Under the pieces are notes generated by a model. That model was given only the letters and a program-made list of their open reading frames with translations. It did not search any database and was not told the origin of the DNA. This document shows, in pieces, positions 1 through 4,689 of a DNA stretch of 5,203 bases (position 1 is the first letter of the stretch; the number at the start of each line of letters is the position of its first letter). The DNA comes from Thermoproteota archaeon (GTDB taxonomy: Archaea > Thermoproteota > Thermoprotei_A > Sulfolobales > Desulfurococcaceae): positions 1 through 5,203 of the forward strand of contig JAADCY010000101.1 of the NCBI GenBank assembly GCA_013154205.1. Direction: 5' to 3'. A program made the position numbers and the translations under genes.

Positions 1-17
1 CTGATGGTGTAAAAGGC

Positions 18-704
18 TTGGTCGACTGGATAGCGGTAAGAAATGATCTCCTCTCCGGTAAACCCGTACTGGTTTTCGATAGTGCTGAGAGAGAAGCTGA
101 GACAGACATGATATTTTATGCTGGCGTAATAGATCCTGGGAAAATAACTTATCTAAGAAAGAATGCTGGCGGACTAATATGTTTTGTATCTGGAAGCAAA
201 TTTAGAGAAGCTCTCCAGTTACCCTTCATGACGGAGATCTTGGCCAAACACCCAGTGCTACGTGAGATAAGCACTAGGAAGCCTCGATATGGTGATCCCC
301 CCGCCTTCAATGTCTGGCTTAACCACGTAGATACTAAGACAGGGATCAACGATAACGATAAAGCCCTAACGATCAAAGCCCTTCATAAAGTCGCGGAGTT
401 GGTGTATAAGGGCTTCACAACAGAGGCGCTTGAAACATTCAAGCGTGAATTCTATGCTCCAGGACACGTACCCCTGCTCACATCACGTGGAATCGCCAAT
501 AGGCGTGGCCATACAGAGCTCGCAACAGCTCTAGCACTGATCACAGGGCTAACACCAAGCATGGTCATAGCCGAGATGCTGGCTGAGGGAATAAGCCTTC
601 CATACGAAGATGCCCAGAGATACGCTAGGAGAAACGGCTTGATGTTCATCAACGGATTCGATATTATCACGGAGGCTGAGAAGAGGGGCTTCCTCTATGA
701 TTAA
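18..704 (+). CDS. ribB: 3,4-dihydroxy-2-butanone 4-phosphate synthase
   Basis: This enzyme converts ribulose 5-phosphate to 3,4-dihydroxy-2-butanone 4-phosphate plus formate, supplying the four-carbon unit of riboflavin in the cytoplasm. The 228 residues match a single-domain archaeal RibB with no GTP cyclohydrolase II fusion. The acidic active-site loop EREAETD is at residues 24-30. VDTKTG is at 105-110, followed by NDNDKALTI. F-x6-PGHV lies at 141-151, and the signature RRGHTELA, with His165 and Glu167, is at 162-169. I chose the TTG at 18 because GGTG (6-9) precedes it by 8 nt and the family's N-terminus fits there. The frame stays open to the window edge, so an upstream start is not excluded. 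An upstream gene may end at the TGA at 2-4 or the TAA at 10-12. The 3' end overlaps ribC by 8 bp, which implies co-transcription. Confidence 0.95.
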   Translation: MVDWIAVRNDLLSGKPVLVFDSAEREAETDMIFYAGVIDPGKITYLRKNAGGLICFVSGSKFREALQLPFMTEILAKHPVLREISTRKPRYGDPPAFNVWLNHVDTKTGINDNDKALTIKALHKVAELVYKGFTTEALETFKREFYAPGHVPLLTSRGIANRRGHTELATALALITGLTPSMVIAEMLAEGISLPYEDAQRYARRNGLMFINGFDIITEAEKRGFLYD

Positions 705-1167
705 GATAGGCGTGGTTGACACGACGTTTTCGAGAGTAGATATGGCGAAATACGCGATAAAAGTGATACAGGAACAACTTCCCGAGGCAAAGATTATCAG
801 ATATACAGTGCCCGGCATCAAAGACATACCTGTTGCCGCCCGCAACCTCATAATGAATGAAGGCTGTGAAGCAGTGATAACACTAGGATGGGTTGGCGCT
901 AAACAGGTTGATAAATACAGTTATCTAGCCATGAGCACCGGCCTCATTATTCTACAGATTATGACGGGTAAGCACATTATCGATGTAACAGTGCATGAGG
1001 ATGAGGCCGACGACCCGGATAAGCTGTTCGAAATAGCCAAGAACAGAGCTATGGAACACGCTTTAAACCTTGTAAAACTAATTAGACATGGACGAGAAGC
1101 ACTTACAAGATATGCTGGTCAGGGCCTCAGACAGGGCCTGCCTGATGTAGGTCCGTTAAAAACATAG
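697..1167 (+). CDS. ribC: Archaeal riboflavin synthase (lumazine-synthase-like type)
   Basis: This enzyme catalyses dismutation of two 6,7-dimethyl-8-ribityllumazine molecules into riboflavin and the pyrimidine substrate of RibH. The 156-residue product belongs to the archaeal family typified by Methanocaldococcus MJ1184, which is unrelated to bacterial RibE and is a paralogue of lumazine synthase. Visible family marks are VVDTTFSRVDMA at residues 6-17, VPGIKDIPVA near 38-47, the VHEDEA block near 99-104 and RYAGQGLRQG near 138-147. The length is the family norm. The ATG lies inside the end of ribB (8 bp overlap), with GAGGGG (683-688) 8 nt upstream as a plausible ribosome site. The tight packing indicates translational coupling and one transcript with ribB and ribH. 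Confidence 0.95.
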   Translation: MIKIGVVDTTFSRVDMAKYAIKVIQEQLPEAKIIRYTVPGIKDIPVAARNLIMNEGCEAVITLGWVGAKQVDKYSYLAMSTGLIILQIMTGKHIIDVTVHEDEADDPDKLFEIAKNRAMEHALNLVKLIRHGREALTRYAGQGLRQGLPDVGPLKT

Positions 1168-1173
1168 GTGGTG
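1167..1173 (+). promoter_or_regulatory. Strong ribosome binding site of ribH
   Basis: GGTGGTG lies 8 nt before the ribH ATG. It is complementary to the CACC-containing 3' end expected of crenarchaeal 16S rRNA. It begins on the last base of the ribC stop codon, so ribH has its own initiation signal within the operon. Confidence 0.7.
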
Positions 1174-1181
1174 TTCCCAGG

Positions 1182-1640
1182 ATGAGCGTCAAAATAGGTA
1201 TTGTCGTGGCTGAGTTCAACTATGATATAACGTACCTAATGCTTCAGAAAGCCATAAACCATGCGAAATTCCTAGGAGTTGAAGTCCCTGTAGTTATAAA
1301 GGTTCCCGGAACATATGAGATCCCCTTCGCGGTCAAGAAGCTGTTGGAAATGAAAGAGATAGACGGTGTAGTAGCCCTAGGAGCAGTAATCCAAGGAGAA
1401 ACCAAGCACGATGAACTAGTAGCTGGTCAAACAGCAAGGAAAATGATGGATCTAATGATAGAATATGGTAAACCAGTAGGTCTAGGGATCATAGGCCCTG
1501 GAGCAACTAGGATGCAGGTGATGGAGAGAATAGAGGATTATGCTAGGAGAGCCGTCGAGGCCGTAGTGAAAATGATTATGAGGACGAATAAGCTCGGAGA
1601 AATACAGCCTAGATCAGGCGAGACAATAATCATTGAATAA
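1182..1640 (+). CDS. ribH: 6,7-dimethyl-8-ribityllumazine synthase
   Basis: This enzyme condenses 5-amino-6-ribitylamino-uracil with 3,4-dihydroxy-2-butanone 4-phosphate to give 6,7-dimethyl-8-ribityllumazine, the substrate of RibC. The 152 residues show the whole family pattern. EFN at 11-13 supplies the aromatic ring that stacks on the pyrimidine. VPGTYEIP is at 41-48. GAVIQGETKH is at 67-76, with the general base His76. The phosphate-binding Arg116 sits in the final MQVMERI helix. The family typically assembles into pentamers or 60-subunit capsids; which applies here cannot be read from the sequence. The start is fixed by GGTGGTG upstream. The gene lies 14 bp after ribC, its paralogue, and 50 bp before arfA. 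Confidence 0.96.
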   Translation: MSVKIGIVVAEFNYDITYLMLQKAINHAKFLGVEVPVVIKVPGTYEIPFAVKKLLEMKEIDGVVALGAVIQGETKHDELVAGQTARKMMDLMIEYGKPVGLGIIGPGATRMQVMERIEDYARRAVEAVVKMIMRTNKLGEIQPRSGETIIIE

Positions 1641-1660
1641 CTTATACAGAAACGCTTGTT

Positions 1661-1668
1661 ACATATAG
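1661..1668 (+). promoter_or_regulatory. Possible TATA box for arfA
   Basis: The 50-bp ribH-arfA gap contains ACATATAG, centred about 26 nt before the TTG of arfA, with a second TATA-like stretch at 1641-1648. Either could give arfA its own transcript beside operon read-through. No convincing purine-rich BRE precedes them, so this is a weak call. Confidence 0.3.
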
Positions 1669-1690
1669 TGCTAAGCGGGTCGAAGGTCTT

Positions 1691-2398
1691 TTGCCCCGTA
1701 TAACGCTGATAAAGCTCCTAGAATACAGGGAGTGGACAGAGACTCTAGGCTATGATAGAGAATGGAGAATACAAGAGCTACAATCAAATCTTTACTCGAG
1801 CTTACAGAGGATGTTCTCTAGGAGAGGAGGATTCGTAATACCCTTACGGTACGATTATTTCATTGCTCTTAGTAATGGTTTCAAAGAGAAGGATCTCGAG
1901 GAAATACTTACCGATATAGAGCCCTTATCGCCTATGGGTGTCAGGATAGTTTCGCTGGTGCATAGAAAACCTTTTACAGCACAATTAATAGCTACTAGGA
2001 TCGCTGAGAGAGAAGATAGAAAACTCATATATATAGAAGGAAAGGAGGACCCAGTAGCCGTTGTACACGTTGATTTCAATAATATAACGAGAACAACTAT
2101 TCAGACAAGTGTGTTCGAGACCTATGTTAAGATAATGAATGTGTATAGCGAGATAACAAGAGCGGCAATCAGACTAGGCGGTATAACGGGTTATCTAGGC
2201 GGGGATAACATGATAGTTGTCCTGAGCACTGAAGCCATTAATGATCTACTGGCACTCTTGCCGACGTATCTTAAAGCGGGTGTCGGTATCTCCATTAATC
2301 CTAGAAAAGCTCTTGAGCTATCTGCAAAAGCCTTAAGCAACATAAGGACCAATAGAGATAGACAAGTGCTTATTCTCTACGACGATGTTCCACGATAA
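1691..2398 (+). CDS. arfA: GTP cyclohydrolase III (GTP cyclohydrolase IIa)
   Basis: This is the first enzyme of archaeal riboflavin/F420 synthesis. It hydrolyses GTP to the 2-amino-5-formylamino-6-ribosylamino pyrimidinone phosphate (FAPy), which ArfB then deformylates. The 235-residue protein resembles crenarchaeal ArfA, with two tandem cyclase-like palm domains. Domain one is marked by YREWTETLGYDREW (12-25), LQSNLYSSL near 30-38 and RYDYFIALSNG (53-63). Domain two is marked by HVDFNNIT (126-133) and YLGGDN (168-173), where Asp128 and Asp172 are likely metal ligands, and then KAGVGI (195-200). It is shorter than the Methanocaldococcus enzyme (268 aa as I recall it), mostly between the domains and at the C-terminus. 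The start is TTG with GAAGGT (1682-1687) close upstream. The last 29 bp overlap the convergent gene. Confidence 0.9.
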   Translation: MPRITLIKLLEYREWTETLGYDREWRIQELQSNLYSSLQRMFSRRGGFVIPLRYDYFIALSNGFKEKDLEEILTDIEPLSPMGVRIVSLVHRKPFTAQLIATRIAEREDRKLIYIEGKEDPVAVVHVDFNNITRTTIQTSVFETYVKIMNVYSEITRAAIRLGGITGYLGGDNMIVVLSTEAINDLLALLPTYLKAGVGISINPRKALELSAKALSNIRTNRDRQVLILYDDVPR

Positions 2399-3590
2399 GA
2401 ACGATAATAGCAAATAGTGCTGCTATAAGAATAAATATATTATTCATTAACCATTTGAAGACTATCGAATTTCCTTCTAGTGAGCCTTTTTCTCCACTAA
2501 TTGTTAACGTATTGCTTGGAACACTTGTATTATTCCCAGATACGGTCTTTCTCGTTAAATGTGCTGTTGTAGATGTAGTGTTCGTGCTCACTAATACTGA
2601 GACATGATTCGTAATGGTAACCCTATGGCCTCCCGGATCCGTGATTGTGATAATGAAGCTCATGTTGACGATCCTTTCACCGGCAAAATAGGGCCGTTGT
2701 ATGTAATACCATATCGTTACATTCAAATACTGTGAATAGCCGTGGCCGCCTAACACCGTTTTTATACCTGGCTTGAACTTGCAGATTCCCAGATTGCATT
2801 TCTCAAGATTTATAGATGCGTAGATCCTATCTAGCGGTGTTGATAAACCATCTCTTATTTGTAGCTTTGTTTCTGCCCGGATTATACCTATAGAGGGATC
2901 GTATTTGCCTATGTAACTTATTATCTTGACTTTCGGAGGTAGTAGGTCGATATAGACATTGGAGGGAATACCTTTGAAACTTCTAGACATATTATCAGTT
3001 TTAATCTGTAGATTATACTTGTCTTGGAACACCTTGTTGCTAGACCATAATAGTAAGCGGCTCGTCCTGTTTCCATCGATTAGAGCTAGACCATTATTGA
3101 AACTCGTATTGTAGACTATTATGTTATTGTAAAATAATATTAGATTCCCTGATAATTTGTCACCGTACTCATCAGTGATCTTTATCGTTTTGTAGAGTGT
3201 GGTGTACGGTAATTTGATCTCTAGTAGATAATTGTTCTTCGCTTCTTCAAGGTCAATAACTTTTTGTCTACTGTATATCGCCCCGTATATGTTGTACTTT
3301 ATCGTTAAATCTAGTCTTAGCGAACCAGATAATGGTCGAGGGACTCTGATTACACATGTACCCGTTCTATTTGTTTTGCCTATATATGTATGCATTATAT
3401 CGCTGCTGGATATAACGGTAATAGTCGCATTAGGTAGAGGCCTATTGTCCAGTAGCACGATATGAAAGGTTATTTGAACATAATTGTTTGGAGAAGCATA
3501 GTAAATATTCAAACCAGCGATACTCGATATAACTATTATGAGCAGCAGACAGAAAACAAAGATCCTCAGCCTAATCACCGGCTCAGTCAT
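2370..3590 (-). CDS. Exported, C-terminally anchored surface protein, beta-rich (unknown function)
   Basis: I do not recognise a named family. With the ATG at 3590 the product has 406 residues. It has a basic N-terminus and a signal or anchor helix (about residues 11-31), a long beta-strand-rich extracellular part, a Ser/Thr/Asn-rich stalk (about 335-371), a second membrane helix (about 382-400) and a short EHRRRE tail. Residues 37-90 read like a carboxypeptidase-regulatory/Ig-like fold (RPLPNATITV, then a TNRTGTCVIRVP turn), and a second repeat-like segment starts near KTIKITDEYG. About ten N-x-S/T sequons suggest heavy N-glycosylation, and Cys265 and Cys270 could form a disulfide. The topology fits an S-layer-associated, adhesion or binding protein. 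An in-frame ATG at 3617 would add 9 residues, but it directly abuts the candidate sRNA and has no clear ribosome site. Confidence 0.8.
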   Translation of the reverse strand: MTEPVIRLRIFVFCLLLIIVISSIAGLNIYYASPNNYVQITFHIVLLDNRPLPNATITVISSSDIMHTYIGKTNRTGTCVIRVPRPLSGSLRLDLTIKYNIYGAIYSRQKVIDLEEAKNNYLLEIKLPYTTLYKTIKITDEYGDKLSGNLILFYNNIIVYNTSFNNGLALIDGNRTSRLLLWSSNKVFQDKYNLQIKTDNMSRSFKGIPSNVYIDLLPPKVKIISYIGKYDPSIGIIRAETKLQIRDGLSTPLDRIYASINLEKCNLGICKFKPGIKTVLGGHGYSQYLNVTIWYYIQRPYFAGERIVNMSFIITITDPGGHRVTITNHVSVLVSTNTTSTTAHLTRKTVSGNNTSVPSNTLTISGEKGSLEGNSIVFKWLMNNIFILIAALFAIIVLIVEHRRRE

Positions 3591-3618
3591 TATTACATAG
3601 TAGTCGCATCTATACATG

Positions 3619-3687
3619 TTTTCTTCAGCAAATGGGGCGCGCTCATCCCTCTAATGGTCGCCGGTAATACCATTCATCACTGGAAAA
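3619..3687 (-). ncRNA. Candidate C/D box sRNA guiding 2'-O-methylation of 16S rRNA (530 loop)
   Basis: Read on the minus strand, this stretch has the order and spacing of an archaeal C/D box sRNA. Box C is GTGATGA (3674-3680). A 12-nt guide (3662-3673) is followed by a degenerate D' GCGA (3658-3661) and an 8-nt spacer. C' is GGGATGA (3643-3649), followed by a 14-nt guide (3629-3642), and box D is CTGA (3625-3628). C to D spans 56 nt. TTTTC and GAAAA just outside the boxes can pair as a terminal stem. The D' guide ATGGTATTACCG is complementary over 11 nt to CGGTAATACCA, the universal 530-loop sequence of 16S rRNA. The N+5 rule points to A532 (E. coli numbering). I could not name a target for the second guide. 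D' matches only two of four consensus bases. Confidence 0.72.
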
Positions 3688-3768
3688 ATAATTATTTGCA
3701 ATTCAATTATCAAGTTTTACTTTTCATCAGCTCGTTAATCCTTGGCATAGTTCAATAACATTTCTAAT

Positions 3769-4065
3769 TTAATCTATCGCTGGTTTGCTTAGGACTTCTA
3801 TTTGTTCTTCAGCCTTATTTTTCTTTGCAAGTTCTATGTAAACACCTATTATTTTCATACTCTGTTTGATCTCTTCATCAAATCTACACTCACTCGTGAT
3901 TCGAGTCCCATTAATAAGCGTCACGACGATTCTCTGATGACGTGGTTTTTCACAGGGTTCGACACGAGCTTCTTTAACGAATCCATTCATAGCAAGCGCT
4001 TCTATGAATCTTGGAGGACAATTATCGCGGCAGACAATATATTGATCGATCGACTCTATATTCAT
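3769..4065 (-). CDS. Small four-cysteine protein of unknown function
   Basis: This 98-residue product is not recognised. It is charged and apparently soluble, with no signal peptide or membrane segment. It carries four cysteines: C12 and C16 (CRDNC), C38 and C60. Their spacing would suit a zinc or other metal site, but no known zinc-ribbon signature (CxxC pairs) is present. After the first pair comes FIEALAMNGFVKEARVEPC, then a beta-strand pair (HQRIVVTLINGTRITSEC), and a long C-terminal helix (about 63-90). This looks like a compact alpha/beta domain. The minus strand is preferred because the opposite open frame at 3802-4110 is Phe/Tyr-rich and unlike a protein. GAGG-containing sequence precedes the ATG, although the spacing is not ideal. 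The gene lies between two other minus-strand genes, but the gaps of over 100 bp suggest separate promoters. Confidence 0.72.
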   Translation of the reverse strand: MNIESIDQYIVCRDNCPPRFIEALAMNGFVKEARVEPCEKPRHQRIVVTLINGTRITSECRFDEEIKQSMKIIGVYIELAKKNKAEEQIEVLSKPAID

Positions 4066-4101
4066 CGCCCCTCATCTCGACCTCAATATTATTCTGAACA
4101 C

Positions 4102-4124
4102 ATTAGGTAAAAACATAGCCTAAT
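4102..4124. repeat. Inverted repeat ATTAGG-11 nt-CCTAAT
   Basis: Perfect 6-bp arms (4102-4107 and 4119-4124) flank an 11-nt A-rich loop, 37 bp upstream of the four-cysteine gene. It lies where a promoter or operator of that gene would be. A shorter odd palindrome, CGGTCACCG, follows at 4130-4138. Operator function is inference. Confidence 0.4.
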
Positions 4125-4154
4125 TATTACGGTCACCGATAAAATAGTTAGTTG

Positions 4155-4172
4155 GACAGTTAAAATACTGTC
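4155..4172. repeat. Inverted repeat GACAGT-TAAAAT-ACTGTC, possible hairpin
   Basis: Perfect 6-bp arms with a 6-nt AT-only loop begin 9 nt past the stop codon of the 4182-4553 gene (minus strand). It could be a 3' hairpin of that transcript or a protein-binding palindrome. No long T-run follows it, so a terminator is not certain. Confidence 0.45.
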
Positions 4173-4181
4173 TCAGAAATA

Positions 4182-4553
4182 TTATCTTATTCTAACACCA
4201 AACTTATTGGAACGTACTCTCCTTATTTTTACACCGAGCTCTTTTGCTTTCTCCACAGCTTCGGCGGTAATCTTTGCGCCACGCCCATAGAGGACTATGA
4301 GAGGCTCTAGCCCATGTGCCTTTACGATCTTAGTTATCTCTTCGATCTTCTCAGGGGTTATCGTAGTTTTACCCGAGAATATAAAGCCGCCGTATCTTCT
4401 CCCCTGTCCTGACGCTATAAAATCAATTCCTTTTATTGGTGGCTTGACAGTCACGTTATACCCTGCAGCAACATATCGTCCGGCTACTTTGCCCACCAAC
4501 CCATATCTTTTCGCTATTTTCTTTATTGTGAATATCTGTCTACCAGTCGTCAT
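4182..4553 (-). CDS. Conserved-looking small basic protein, possible degenerate PD-(D/E)XK (Mrr-like) fold
   Basis: Function is not known to me. The 123-residue product begins with a basic helix (KKIAKRYGLVGKVAGRYVAAG, about 11-31). VKPPIKGIDFIAS (37-49), a strand GGFIFSGK (55-62), a helix TPEKIEEITKIVKAHG (66-81), LIVLYGRGAKIT (85-96), a helix to about 107, and a strongly basic tail RRVRSNKFGVRIR follow. The order GID-FIA, strand ending in Lys, helix, strand, helix recalls Mrr/Hjc-type nuclease domains, with Asp44 at the first acidic position. The expected E/Q-x-K is missing, so if related it is probably not catalytic, perhaps only nucleic-acid binding. ATG at 4553 is chosen over TTG at 4577 because GGTGG (4559-4563) lies 5 nt upstream and a TATA box at 4589-4596 would start transcription downstream of the TTG. 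Confidence 0.82.
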   Translation of the reverse strand: MTTGRQIFTIKKIAKRYGLVGKVAGRYVAAGYNVTVKPPIKGIDFIASGQGRRYGGFIFSGKTTITPEKIEEITKIVKAHGLEPLIVLYGRGAKITAEAVEKAKELGVKIRRVRSNKFGVRIR

Positions 4554-4588
4554 GATAACCACCAGTCTTTCTATCAATCCTCATTGGC

Positions 4589-4596
4589 AATATAAA
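4589..4596 (-). promoter_or_regulatory. TATA box of the 4182-4553 gene
   Basis: On the minus strand TTTATATT is centred near 4593, predicting transcription from about 4567. That gives a leader of about 14 nt carrying GGTGG before the ATG at 4553. The BRE upstream is not strong. Confidence 0.5.
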
Positions 4597-4624
4597 TCTA
4601 TACTACTCCCACTAACAGTCCTTT

Positions 4625-4634
4625 CTTTTTTAAG
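4625..4634 (+). promoter_or_regulatory. Likely TATA box of the ESCRT-III gene
   Basis: CTTTTTTAAG resembles the T-rich TATA boxes of Crenarchaeota. Initiation about 26 nt downstream (near 4657) would give a leader of about 33 nt containing the GGAGG site. The TATA-like sequence at 4589-4597 could also serve this strand with a longer leader. Confidence 0.45.
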
Positions 4635-4674
4635 CAGAAAACTTGCCATCTATGAAACGGACATACGTATTATT

Positions 4675-4679
4675 GGAGG
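4675..4679 (+). promoter_or_regulatory. Ribosome binding site of the ESCRT-III gene
   Basis: GGAGG lies 10 nt before the ATG at 4690. It supports that start, and a stop codon (TGA 4681-4683, in frame) between them rules out an earlier one. Confidence 0.65.
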
Positions 4680-4689
4680 CTGAATAGTA

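Noticed and set aside
1..17. FMN riboswitch or leader element before ribB
   Set aside because: Only 17 bases precede the gene, so no leader structure can be assessed, and FMN riboswitches are not expected in Crenarchaeota.
1653..1677. CGCTT...AAGCG inverted repeat between ribH and arfA
   Set aside because: Only 5-bp arms around a 15-nt loop and no T-run; this is expected by chance.
3724..3730. Second C/D sRNA suggested by CTGATGA on the minus strand
   Set aside because: No matching D box or guide layout at suitable distance on either side.
3462..3758. Plus-strand open frame of 98 codons over the sRNA and membrane-protein start
   Set aside because: It is antisense to the signal-anchor region and the sRNA, and the translation is low-complexity without recognisable features.
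3802..4110. Plus-strand open frame of 102 codons opposite the four-cysteine gene
   Set aside because: Its translation is Phe/Tyr/Ser-rich without domain-like pattern and has no ribosome site; the minus-strand product looks like a folded charged protein.
4297..4683. Plus-strand open frame of 128 codons opposite the 123-residue gene and its promoter
   Set aside because: It is the antisense of a convincing gene with a GGTGG site and TATA box, and would also run through the leader of the ESCRT-III gene.
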